From the NCBI GenBank assembly GCA_013824015.1, contig PNNC01000163.1:1-33899 (forward strand): 33,899 nt of DNA, written 5' to 3'. This DNA is from Polaromonas sp. Its GTDB lineage: Bacteria; Pseudomonadota; Gammaproteobacteria; Burkholderiales; Burkholderiaceae_C. Below, piece after piece: positions 23,437 to 31,330 of the stretch (position 1 is its first letter; each line of letters starts with the position of its first letter). The translations under genes and the position numbers were made by a program. The notes beneath the pieces are model-generated. The model searched no databases, had not been told where the DNA came from, and saw only the letters and a list, made by a program, of their open reading frames with translations.

Positions 23437-25179
23437 ATGAATTCTGACGCAAACCTGGCGCAAGCGGCCCAACAGATGCAAGAGACCTTTGCACAGGGGC
23501 TGAAACAGGTCATGGGTGTGATGGCGGGCGGCGGCCTCGGCATGCCGGCCGGTTTTGCGCAAATCGGCATGGCAGGTCCGCAAGCCGCGCTGCCGCCGCT
23601 GCAGATCGACCCGCTCAAGCTGCTCGAGATCCAGAAAAAATACCTCGAAGACATCAGCACGCTCTGGAACAGCGGCCTGCAGGCCGGCGCCGCCGGCAGC
23701 ACGGACCGGCGCTTCGCCGCAGAAGCCTGGCACCAGAACCCGGTCGCGCAATTTGCCGCCTCCGCCTACCTGCTCAATGCCCGCACCCTGATGGGCCTGG
23801 CCGACGCGATCGAGGGTGACGAAAAGACCAAAGCCCGCGTGCGCTTCGCCGTCGAGCAGGCCATGGCCGCCGCCGCCCCCAGCAACTTCCTGGCGCTCAA
23901 TGCCGAGGCCCAGAAAAAGGCCATCGACACCCAGGGCCAGAGCATTGCGCAGGGCCTGGCCAATTTGCTGAACGACATGAAGCAGGGCCATGTGTCCATG
24001 ACCGATGAAAGCGTTTTCGAGGTTGGCAAAAACGTCGCCACCACCGAAGGCGCGGTGGTGTTTGAAAACGAATTTTTCCAGCTGATCGAGTACAAGCCGC
24101 TGACCGCCAAGGTGTATGAGCGGCCGTTTCTGCTGGTGCCGCCCTGTATCAACAAGTTCTACATCCTGGATTTGCAGCCTGACAACTCGCTGATCCGTTA
24201 CGCGGTGGCCCAGGGCCACCGCACCTTTGTGGTGAGCTGGCGCAATCCCGACGAGTCCATGGCCGACAAGACCTGGGACGACTACATCGAAAACGCCGCG
24301 ATCAAGGCGATTGAAGTCACGCGCGAGATCACCGGCGCCAAAACCATCAACGCCCTTGGTTTCTGCGTGGGTGGCACCATCCTTGGCACCGCGCTGGCCG
24401 TGCTGGCCGCGCGCGGCGACAAGCCGGTGGCCAGCGCGACCTTTCTGACCTCGCTGCTCGATTTCAGTGACACCGGCATCCTCGACATCTTCATCGACGA
24501 GCAGTCGGTCAAGTACCGCGAAATGCAGATGGGCAAGGGCGGCCTGCTCAAGGGCCAGGACCTGGCGTCCACCTTCAGTTTTTTGCGGCCCAACGACCTG
24601 GTCTGGAACTACGTGGTCGGCAACTACCTCAAGGGTGAAACCCCGCCGCCTTTCGACCTGCTGTACTGGAACAGCGATTCGACCAACCTGCCGGGCCCGT
24701 TTTACGCCTGGTACCTGCGCAACACCTATTTCGAGAACAACCTCGCCAAGCCCGGCAAACTCACCGTCTGCGGCCAGAAGGTCGATCTCGGCAAGCTCGA
24801 CATGCCGACCTATATCTACGGCTCGCGTGAAGACCACATCGTGCCAGTCGGCGGCGCCTACGCCTCGACCCAGGTGCTGCCCGGCAAAAAACGGTTTGTG
24901 ATGGGCGCTTCCGGCCACATCGCGGGCGTGATCAACCCGCCTGCCAAGAAAAAACGCAGCTACTGGACCAATGACAAGCTGCCCCAGGGCAAGTTTCCCG
25001 CCACGCAGGCGGAGTGGATGCAGGGCGCGACCGAACACCCCGGCAGCTGGTGGACCGACTGGTCGGACTGGCTCAAAGGCCATGCCGGCAAGCAGGTCGC
25101 CGCACCCAAAACTTATGGCAGCCGCAGCTACAAGGTCATCGAGCCGGCGCCGGGGCGCTACGTCAAGGCCAGGGCCTGA
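23437..25179 (+). CDS. phaC: Class I poly(3-hydroxyalkanoate) synthase
   Basis: The 580-residue alpha/beta hydrolase-like enzyme polymerises 3-hydroxyacyl-CoA on PHA granules. The catalytic triad reads C310 (lipase-box-like GFCVGGT), D466 (GSREDHIVP) and H494 (ASGHIAGVINPP). The conserved sequences PPCINKFYILDL, TWDDYIENAAIKAI and FYAWYLRNTYFENNLAKPG are present, and the length is right for class I. The N-terminus includes AEAWHQNPVAQFAASAYLLNARTL. GGAG precedes ATG 23437. phaA and phaB follow, giving a full short-chain PHB operon. Confidence 0.97.
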   Translation: MNSDANLAQAAQQMQETFAQGLKQVMGVMAGGGLGMPAGFAQIGMAGPQAALPPLQIDPLKLLEIQKKYLEDISTLWNSGLQAGAAGSTDRRFAAEAWHQNPVAQFAASAYLLNARTLMGLADAIEGDEKTKARVRFAVEQAMAAAAPSNFLALNAEAQKKAIDTQGQSIAQGLANLLNDMKQGHVSMTDESVFEVGKNVATTEGAVVFENEFFQLIEYKPLTAKVYERPFLLVPPCINKFYILDLQPDNSLIRYAVAQGHRTFVVSWRNPDESMADKTWDDYIENAAIKAIEVTREITGAKTINALGFCVGGTILGTALAVLAARGDKPVASATFLTSLLDFSDTGILDIFIDEQSVKYREMQMGKGGLLKGQDLASTFSFLRPNDLVWNYVVGNYLKGETPPPFDLLYWNSDSTNLPGPFYAWYLRNTYFENNLAKPGKLTVCGQKVDLGKLDMPTYIYGSREDHIVPVGGAYASTQVLPGKKRFVMGASGHIAGVINPPAKKKRSYWTNDKLPQGKFPATQAEWMQGATEHPGSWWTDWSDWLKGHAGKQVAAPKTYGSRSYKVIEPAPGRYVKARA

Positions 25180-25189
25180 GAAAGAAGTT

Positions 25190-25270
25190 GTCATCCCGGG
25201 CTTGACCCGGGATCCCTGTACCGGCTGAAGCAGCGCGCCGGCATGGATTGCGGGTCAAACCCGCAATGAC
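25190..25270 (+). repeat. Composite double-hairpin repeat, copy 2, between phaC and phaA
   Basis: An 81-bp unit bounded by GTCAT and ATGAC with two hairpins: ATCCCGGG-cttga-CCCGGGAT (25193-25213) and ATTGCGGG-tcaaa-CCCGCAAT (25247-25267). It is the inverse of the unit at 20397-20484. Within the operon it could stabilise or cut the mRNA and lower phaAB output. Confidence 0.78.
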
Positions 25271-25299
25271 GCAGAGCTGGATTTAATCGGAGAAGCACC

Positions 25300-26478
25300 A
25301 TGGAAGACATCGTCATCGTTTCAGCAGCCCGCACCGCCGTCGGCAAGTTCGGCGGCAGCCTGGCCAAAGTCCCCGCGACCGAACTCGGCGCCGCCGTCAT
25401 CAAGGCCGTGGCCGAGCGCGCAGGCGTGTCGCCGGACCTGCTCGGTGAAGTCATCATGGGCCAGGTGCTGGCGGCCGGCGTGGGACAGAATCCGGCGCGC
25501 CAGAGCGTGGTCAAGGCCGGCTTTCCGCACGGCGTGCCCGGCCTGACCATCAACGCCGTCTGCGGCTCGGGCCTCAAGGCCGTGATGCTGGCCGCCCAAT
25601 CGGTGGCCACCGGTGACAGCGAGATCGTGATTGCCGGCGGCCAGGAGAACATGAGCGCCGCACCGCACGTGCTCAACGGTTCGCGTGACGGCCAGCGCAT
25701 GGGTGACTGGAAGATGGTCGACACCATGATCGTCGATGGCCTGTGGGACGTCTACAACCAGTACCACATGGGCATCACCGCCGAAAACGTCGCCAAGAAA
25801 TACAGCATCAGCCGCGACATGCAGGACGCGCTGGCCCTGGCCAGCCAGACCAAGGCCATGGCCGCGCAGGACGCCGGCAAGTTCAGGGACGAGATCATTC
25901 CTTTCTCGATTCCGCAGAAGAAGGGTGACCCGCTGGTGTTTTCCGCCGACGAGTTCATCAACCGCAAGACCAGCGCCGAAGGCCTGGCCGGCCTGCGCCC
26001 CGCGTTTGACAAGGCCGGCGGCGTGACGGCCGGCAATGCCTCCGGCATCAACGACGGCGCTGCCGCGGTGATGGTCATGACCGCCAAAAAAGCTGCGGCC
26101 CTCGGCTTGACGCCGCTGGCGCGCATTGCCAGCTACGCCACCACCGGCCTGGACCCGGCCTACATGGGCATGGGCCCGGTGCCCGCATCGACCAAGGCGC
26201 TGGCCCGCGCCGGCTGGAAGGCGCAGGACCTGGACCTGCTCGAGATCAACGAAGCTTTTGCCGCGCAGGCCTGCGCCGTCAACAAGGAAATGGGCTGGGA
26301 CACCAGCAAGGTCAACGTCAACGGCGGGGCGATTGCGATCGGCCACCCGATAGGCGCGTCCGGCTGCCGCATCCTGGTTACGCTGATCCACGAGATGGTG
26401 CGCCGCGATGCCAAAAAAGGCATTGCCAGCCTGTGTATCGGCGGCGGCATGGGGGTTGCCCTCACACTGGAACGATAA
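25300..26478 (+). CDS. phaA: Acetyl-CoA acetyltransferase (beta-ketothiolase)
   Basis: The 392-residue thiolase condenses two acetyl-CoA to acetoacetyl-CoA, the first step of PHB synthesis. Catalytic residues are C88 (NAVCGSGLKAV), H349 (IAIGHPIGASG) and C379 (SLCIGGGMG). It begins MEDIVIVSAARTAVGKFGGSLAKVPATELG, and GGAGAAG precedes ATG 25300. It lies between phaC (with a composite repeat in the 120-base gap) and phaB (with dispersed repeat copy D in the gap). No anomaly. Confidence 0.97.
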   Translation: MEDIVIVSAARTAVGKFGGSLAKVPATELGAAVIKAVAERAGVSPDLLGEVIMGQVLAAGVGQNPARQSVVKAGFPHGVPGLTINAVCGSGLKAVMLAAQSVATGDSEIVIAGGQENMSAAPHVLNGSRDGQRMGDWKMVDTMIVDGLWDVYNQYHMGITAENVAKKYSISRDMQDALALASQTKAMAAQDAGKFRDEIIPFSIPQKKGDPLVFSADEFINRKTSAEGLAGLRPAFDKAGGVTAGNASGINDGAAAVMVMTAKKAAALGLTPLARIASYATTGLDPAYMGMGPVPASTKALARAGWKAQDLDLLEINEAFAAQACAVNKEMGWDTSKVNVNGGAIAIGHPIGASGCRILVTLIHEMVRRDAKKGIASLCIGGGMGVALTLER

Positions 26479-26498
26479 ATTTGGGGTAAAACAGGCCT

Positions 26499-26541
26499 CA
26501 GCCCCTGTCCAGCAAGCGCAGGCAGCTATTTATTTGATAGC
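26499..26541 (-). repeat. Dispersed repeat, copy D, between phaA and phaB
   Basis: On the minus strand: GCTAT, 7 bases, ATAGCTG, 18 bases, GGGCTG, identical in architecture to copy A. It sits in the 141-base phaA-phaB gap and can form a hairpin in the mRNA. Confidence 0.8.
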
Positions 26542-26619
26542 ACAGCGGTTTCCGGCATGGCACGGCTTTTGCAAACACATCGACATCACATCGACAACTA
26601 AAACTCAAGGAGCAAACAC

Positions 26620-27357
26620 ATGGCCAAACGAATTGCATACGTGACAGGCGGCATGGGCGGCATCGGCACCGCGATCTGCCAGCGCCTGCACAAGGACGGT
26701 TTCACCGTGGTCGCCGGTTGCGGCCCGACGCGTGACTTCACCAAATGGCTGGACGAGCAGAAGGCGCTGGGCTACACCTTCTACGCTTCCGTCGGCAATG
26801 TCGGCGACTGGGATTCCACCGTCGCCGCCTTCGACAAGGTCAAGGCCGAACACGGCCCGGTCAGCGTGCTGGTCAACAACGCCGGCATCACGCGCGACGG
26901 CCAGTTCCGCAAGATGAGCAAGGCCGACTGGGACGCTGTCATCTCCACCAACCTCGACAGCATGTTCAACGTCACCAAGCAGGTGATCGAAGGCATGATC
27001 GAAGGCGGCTACGGGCGCATCGTCAACATCTCGTCGGTCAACGGCCAGAAGGGCCAGTTCGGCCAGGTCAACTACTCGACCGCCAAGGCCGGCCTGCACG
27101 GCTTCACCATGGCATTGGCGCAAGAGGTCGCGTCCAAGGGCGTCACTGTCAACACCGTGAGCCCTGGCTATATCGGCACCGACATGGTCAAAGCCATACG
27201 CCCCGACGTGCTCGAAAAAATCGTCGCCGGCGTGCCCGCCAAACGCCTGGGCACCCCGGAAGAGATCGCCTCCATCATTTCGTGGATCGCCTCCGACGAA
27301 GGCGGCTACGCGACCGGTGCGGACTTCTCGCTCAATGGCGGTTTGCACATGGGTTGA
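26620..27357 (+). CDS. phaB: Acetoacetyl-CoA reductase
   Basis: The 245-residue short-chain dehydrogenase reduces acetoacetyl-CoA to (R)-3-hydroxybutyryl-CoA with NADPH. It has the cofactor motif TGGMGGIGTAIC, the structural NNAGITRD motif, and the catalytic S139, Y152 and K156 (NISSVNGQ ... NYSTAKAG). The C-terminal GADFSLNGGLHMG is typical of PhaB. AAGGAG lies ten bases before ATG 26620. A strong terminator follows 25 bases after the stop, closing the pha operon. Confidence 0.97.
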   Translation: MAKRIAYVTGGMGGIGTAICQRLHKDGFTVVAGCGPTRDFTKWLDEQKALGYTFYASVGNVGDWDSTVAAFDKVKAEHGPVSVLVNNAGITRDGQFRKMSKADWDAVISTNLDSMFNVTKQVIEGMIEGGYGRIVNISSVNGQKGQFGQVNYSTAKAGLHGFTMALAQEVASKGVTVNTVSPGYIGTDMVKAIRPDVLEKIVAGVPAKRLGTPEEIASIISWIASDEGGYATGADFSLNGGLHMG

Positions 27358-27382
27358 TGCGTGAGCATCGGCTTCCAAAAGG

Positions 27383-27407
27383 AAACCCGCTTCGGCGGGT
27401 TTTTTTG
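27383..27407 (+). terminator. Rho-independent terminator of the phaCAB operon
   Basis: AACCCGC (27384-27390), tetraloop TTCG, GCGGGTT, then a run of T to 27406. A textbook UUCG-type terminator. Confidence 0.93.
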
Positions 27408-27424
27408 TCACCTGAGAAACTCTC

Positions 27425-28060
27425 ATGAAGAGCGAGCAAATGCTTAAAGACTCCAACCTGCAATCGAAAAGCGTACCGCCCCCAATACCAGCGTTCTCTT
27501 GGATGGGAAGCATGAGCCCGCTGTTGCTTGTGCCGGTAGCGGTAGTGGTAGTCGTGGCCCTCTTCGCTTCGGACGGTGTTCTAGATCAATGGCCGCTGGC
27601 CAGAACCTTTACCAATTGGATGCAGCTCAAGCTGCCTTTCATCAATCGTCATGCCAGCTCAACCAGCTACCCGCAAGTCGCGCTGCTGGTGAACTGCCTG
27701 ACGGTGGCGCTGATCCCGGTGCTCAGCTTGGTCTGGTTGACCCAAAGTTTTGTCAATTACCCGAGGTTGCTTGCTAGAAATCGCGCGATCAAGCAGCTGG
27801 GCTTGATGAAGCATCTATTGATTATTTTTATTGCAGTTCCGTTTTTTGCTGCAGCTCTTTACTTTATGGTTGCGTTGCCAGGGGATCCCTCTTGGGCCAA
27901 AGGATTCACGACGGAGAGCCGTGGAGGACTTGCCTTTCTGTGCTCAATCATGCTTTACATCTGCAGCATGGCCGTTGGTGCCTGGCCACTAATGGTTCGT
28001 CTTTTCATTGATTTGCATATAAAAAAGGGGGTTGAAATAAACCTCGACTATTCGAATTGA
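27425..28060 (+). CDS. Hypothetical four-helix membrane protein
   Basis: The 211-residue protein is not recognised. Hydrophobic segments lie near residues 30-50 (PLLLVPVAVVVVVALFA), 86-106 (VALLVNCLTVALIPVLSLVWL), 128-150 (HLLIIFIAVPFFAAALYFMV) and 171-190 (AFLCSIMLYICSMAVGAW), with a basic C-terminus (HIKKGVEINLDYSN). It begins 18 bases past the pha terminator with a weak ribosome-binding site; ATG 27440 is an alternative. Base composition is clearly more AT-rich from about 27760 on than in any neighbour, which suggests recent acquisition. Function cannot be assigned. Confidence 0.7.
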   Translation: MKSEQMLKDSNLQSKSVPPPIPAFSWMGSMSPLLLVPVAVVVVVALFASDGVLDQWPLARTFTNWMQLKLPFINRHASSTSYPQVALLVNCLTVALIPVLSLVWLTQSFVNYPRLLARNRAIKQLGLMKHLLIIFIAVPFFAAALYFMVALPGDPSWAKGFTTESRGGLAFLCSIMLYICSMAVGAWPLMVRLFIDLHIKKGVEINLDYSN

Positions 28061-28190
28061 CACGAGAGGGCAACTAGCGGGGTTCATGGCGGTTAGCCGA
28101 TGGCACCAAGTAGCGGCTGATCACAACGGGACTTTCAAGGTGGCAACTGCCAGAGAAATCCACTTCACCAGGTTTTTTGTTTTCTGTTTT

Positions 28191-28196
28191 TATAAT
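28191..28196 (+). promoter_or_regulatory. -10 box upstream of ybaL
   Basis: TATAAT lies in a T-rich stretch within the 247-base gap 28061-28307. No good -35 box is found at 16-18 bp (TTCACC is 21 bases away). It would give a ~105-base leader. Nothing else was recognised in the gap. Confidence 0.35.
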
Positions 28197-28307
28197 GAAA
28201 TCGGGCTGGAAAGCCTTCAACACCCATTCGTTCTGCGGCAGGCGCCTGTTTCGGCAAGTGCTCACGCAGGGTCCCTCCACCGTCTCACTGAAGGAACCCC
28301 CTCCCGC

Positions 28308-30008
28308 ATGCCGCACAGCGTCTCCCTCATCAGCACGATTGCCGCCGGTCTGGGCCTGGCCCTGATCTTCGGCTTTATGGCCGCACGCATGAAGCTGCCC
28401 TCGCTGGTGGGCTATTTGCTGGCCGGGGTGGTGATCGGCCCCTTCACGCCCGGCTTTGTCGCTGATGCCGCGATTGCCAGCCAGCTCGCCGAGATCGGTG
28501 TGATGCTGCTGATGTTTGGCGTGGGCCTGCATTTTTCCCTGGACGACCTGCTGGCGGTGCGCAAGATCGCCGTTCCCGGCGCCGTCGTGCAGATGACGGT
28601 CGCCACGGCGCTCGGCATGGGCCTGGCGCACTGGTGGGGCTGGAACCTGGGCGGCGCGCTGGTGTTCGGCCTGTCGTTGTCGGTCGCCAGCACCGTGGTG
28701 CTGCTGCGCGCGCTGGAAACCCGCGGCGTGCTCGACTCGGCCAATGGCCGCATCGCCGTCGGCTGGCTGGTGGTGGAAGACCTGGCCATGGTGCTGGTGC
28801 TGGTGCTGTTGCCGCCGCTGGGCGAGTGGCTGTCGGGTCGCGGCTCTGCCGATGTCGATTCCTTGTGGAAGACGCTGGGCATGACCTTGCTGCAGGTGGG
28901 CGGCTTTGTGGCGCTGATGCTGGTGGTCGGGCGGCGCTTTTTCCCCTGGGTGCTGTGGCAGGTGCAGCGCACCGGCTCGCGCGAGCTGTTCACGCTGTGC
29001 GTGGTCGCCGCCGCGGTCGGCATCGCCTTCGGCGCCACGGCGCTGTTCGGTGTGTCGTTTGCACTGGGCGCCTTTTTTGCCGGCATGGTGATGCGCGAGT
29101 CCGAGTTCAGCCACCGCGCGGCGCAGGAATCGCTGCCGCTGCGCGACGCCTTTGCCGTGCTGTTTTTTGTCTCGGTCGGCATGTTGTTCGACCCCTGGGT
29201 CATCGTCGAGCGGCCGCTGCAGGTGCTGGCGGTGGTCGCCATCATCGTGGTCGGCAAGTCGCTGGCTGCGGCGGCGCTGGTGCTGGCCTTTCGTTACCCG
29301 CTCAACACCGCGCTGACAGTCTCTGCCAGCCTGGCGCAGATTGGCGAGTTCTCCTTCATCCTGGTCGCCATGGGCGTGTCGCTGAACCTGCTGCCGCCCG
29401 AGGGCCAGAGTCTGGTGCTGGCCGGTGCACTGATCTCGATCGCTCTGAACCAGCTCGTGTTCAAGGCGGTCGAGCCGCTGCAGCAATGGATTCTTGCCAG
29501 GTCGCCGCTGGCCCGCAAGCTCGAGTCGCGTGACGACCCGATGGCCGAACTGCCCGCCAGCACTGAAGAAAAATACCTGTCGCGCCAGGTCGTGCTGGTC
29601 GGCTACGGCCGGGTCGGGCGGCGTATCGCTGACGCACTGATGGCGCAGCACCTGCCCTTTGTGGTGGTCGAGCAAAACCGCGAAGTGGTTGAAAGGCTGC
29701 GCACGGAAGGCCTGATGGCCGTCTCGGGCGACGCGGCCGAGCCGGTGGTGCTGGTGCAGGCCCACATCGCCAACGCCCGCATGCTGGTGATCGCCACGGC
29801 CGACACCCTGAACGTGCGGCAGATGATTGGCACCGCCCGCACGCTGAACCCCGACATCGAAATTGTGGTCCGCACCCACAACGAGGCCGAAGCCAAACTG
29901 CTGGAGAGCGAAAACGCCGGCAAGATCTTCCTGGGCGAGGAAGAGCTGGCGCAGTCGATGATGCGGTATGTGCTGGAGCGATCAGTGGCAGTGCCTGCGC
30001 ACGGGTGA
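28308..30008 (+). CDS. ybaL: YbaL/Kef-type monovalent cation:proton antiporter with RCK domain
   Basis: The 566-residue CPA2 antiporter starts MPHSVSLISTIAAGLGLALIFGFMAARMKLPSLVGYLLAGVVIGPFTPGFVADA, closely like E. coli YbaL. It has about 12 hydrophobic segments to residue ~400, then a TrkA-N/RCK domain (RQVVLVGYGRVGRRIADALMA) that binds a nucleotide and gates transport. ATG 28308 is preceded by AAGGAA; the 74-codon open stretch upstream is rejected because it lies before the conserved YbaL N-terminus. No KefF/KefG-type regulator is adjacent. A role in K+ efflux or pH response is inferred from the family. Confidence 0.93.
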   Translation: MPHSVSLISTIAAGLGLALIFGFMAARMKLPSLVGYLLAGVVIGPFTPGFVADAAIASQLAEIGVMLLMFGVGLHFSLDDLLAVRKIAVPGAVVQMTVATALGMGLAHWWGWNLGGALVFGLSLSVASTVVLLRALETRGVLDSANGRIAVGWLVVEDLAMVLVLVLLPPLGEWLSGRGSADVDSLWKTLGMTLLQVGGFVALMLVVGRRFFPWVLWQVQRTGSRELFTLCVVAAAVGIAFGATALFGVSFALGAFFAGMVMRESEFSHRAAQESLPLRDAFAVLFFVSVGMLFDPWVIVERPLQVLAVVAIIVVGKSLAAAALVLAFRYPLNTALTVSASLAQIGEFSFILVAMGVSLNLLPPEGQSLVLAGALISIALNQLVFKAVEPLQQWILARSPLARKLESRDDPMAELPASTEEKYLSRQVVLVGYGRVGRRIADALMAQHLPFVVVEQNREVVERLRTEGLMAVSGDAAEPVVLVQAHIANARMLVIATADTLNVRQMIGTARTLNPDIEIVVRTHNEAEAKLLESENAGKIFLGEEELAQSMMRYVLERSVAVPAHG

Positions 30009-30090
30009 GGCGCACTACACTTCCCGGGACGACCACATGGCGCTGCCCCCAGGGCCGATGACGGCCTTCAGCCGTGGTTGAGGAGTCTTC

Positions 30091-30453
30091 ATGCAGTTTC
30101 TGCAATCGCTTCCCGTGTCGGCGCAGACCATAGGCCTGCTGCTGCTGTCGAATGTTTTCATGACTTTTGCGTGGTACGGCCACCTGAAAAACCTGGCGAC
30201 CTCGCCCTGGTACATCGCCGCCCTGATCAGCTGGGGCATCGCCCTGTTCGAGTACCTGCTGCAGGTACCCGGCAATCGCATCGGCTTCACGCTGTACAGC
30301 GTCGGCCAGCTCAAGATCATGCAGGAGGTCATCACGCTGACGGTATTTGTGCCGTTCGCGGTGTTCTACCTCAACGAGCCGCTCAAGCTCGATTATCTCT
30401 GGGCTGCCTTGTGCATGGTCGGCGCGGTGTATTTCATCTTCCGTTCGTCCTGA
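30091..30453 (+). CDS. DMT-family (DUF486) small membrane protein
   Basis: The 120-residue protein (TIGLLLLSNVFMTFAWYGHLKN ... LISWGIALFEYLLQVPGNRIG ... QLKIMQEVITLTVFVPFAVFYLNEPLKLDYLWAALCMVGAVYFIFRSS) has four hydrophobic helices, as in DUF486. The family is distantly related to small drug/metabolite transporters; no substrate is known. It starts 82 bases after ybaL, with GAGG upstream of ATG 30091. The 217 bases after its stop hold only the pit regulatory region. Confidence 0.85.
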   Translation: MQFLQSLPVSAQTIGLLLLSNVFMTFAWYGHLKNLATSPWYIAALISWGIALFEYLLQVPGNRIGFTLYSVGQLKIMQEVITLTVFVPFAVFYLNEPLKLDYLWAALCMVGAVYFIFRSS

Positions 30454-30622
30454 AGCCTGCTTTCTGCGGTTCAGGTCAACCACGGCCGCGGCTATCCACC
30501 TGTCTGCGCAGGTGGGGACAGGCGCCAGAAGCGCAGCCTGCGGTGAGCGGCGGCCTGCAAGGTGCAGGGAACGACACGCAGTGCGCTACGGTGTGGCCAT
30601 ATCCACCCGGTTAAACTCCCGG

Positions 30623-30655
30623 AAGTCATAAAAATGTCATTGATTTGACACAAAT
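30623..30655 (+). promoter_or_regulatory. Pho-box-like triple repeat before the PhoU-like/pit operon
   Basis: AAGTCATAAAAATGTCAT (30623-30640) matches the PhoB box CTGTCATAAAACTGTCAT at 14-15 of 18 positions. A third 11-bp unit, TTGACACAAAT (30645-30655), follows in phase with units starting at 30623, 30634 and 30645. It lies 16 bases before the ATG, a position suited to repression. Confidence 0.6.
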
Positions 30656-30670
30656 CTCCAGGAGTTGAAG

Positions 30671-31318
30671 ATGCTGTTTGGCAAGCTGCTGCCGCGTGAA
30701 GGCAATTTTTTTGAGCTGTTCAACCAGCATGCCGACCGCATTGTCGAAGCCGCCCGCGCTTTCGCCAATCTGGTTGCCAACTACAGCGACATCGAAAAAC
30801 GGGAAAGCTACAACCGCGAGGTCGACAACGCCGAGCGCGCTGCGGACCGGATCACCCACGAGGTGAACCGCATGCTGCACAAGACCTTCATCACCCCGAT
30901 CGACCGCGAACAGATCCATTCGCTGATCAACACCATGGACGACGTGGCCGACCTGATCCAGGATTCGGCGGAAACCATGGCCTTGTACGACGTGCATCAC
31001 ATGACCGAGGAAATTGTCCGCCTGACCGACCTCAGCGTCAGGTGCTGCGAGCGCCTGAAGGATGCGGTGGCGCTGATCGACAAGCTCAGCGATGCGGCCA
31101 CGGCCGAAGCGGCGCTCAAGACCTGCGAGGAGATCGACAAGCTCGAGTCCGACGCCGACCGCGTGATGCGTTCGGCCATGAGCAAGCTGTTCCGTGAAGA
31201 GCCCGATGTGCGCGAGGTCATCAAGCTCAAGGCGATCTATGAACTGCTCGAGACCATCACCGACAAGTGCGAGGATGTGGCCAACGTGATTGAGGGCATC
31301 GTCCTCGAAAACTCCTGA
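30671..31318 (+). CDS. PhoU-like DUF47 protein, Pit accessory
   Basis: The 215-residue all-helical protein (MLFGKLLPREGNFFELFNQHADRIVEAARAF ... RVMRSAMSKLFREEPDVREVIKLKAIYELLETITDKCEDVANVIEGIVLE) belongs to the DUF47/UPF0111 family, whose metal-binding helices resemble PhoU. It is almost always next to pit and is thought to modulate that transporter. ATG 30671 follows AGGAG by six bases; an in-frame TTG two codons earlier is less suited. The Pho-like repeats just upstream suggest control by phosphate. pit begins 12 bases after its stop. Confidence 0.93.
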   Translation: MLFGKLLPREGNFFELFNQHADRIVEAARAFANLVANYSDIEKRESYNREVDNAERAADRITHEVNRMLHKTFITPIDREQIHSLINTMDDVADLIQDSAETMALYDVHHMTEEIVRLTDLSVRCCERLKDAVALIDKLSDAATAEAALKTCEEIDKLESDADRVMRSAMSKLFREEPDVREVIKLKAIYELLETITDKCEDVANVIEGIVLENS

Positions 31319-31330
31319 GCGGGCGGGACC

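Noticed and set aside
28086-28307. Upstream extension of the ybaL reading frame
   Set aside because: The 74 extra codons precede the conserved MPHSxxLIxTI start of YbaL, and a ribosome-binding site sits before ATG 28308.
28074-29879. 601-codon minus-strand frame opposite ybaL
   Set aside because: Composition is dominated by His, Gln and Arg, as expected opposite a Leu/Val-rich membrane protein; ybaL explains the DNA.
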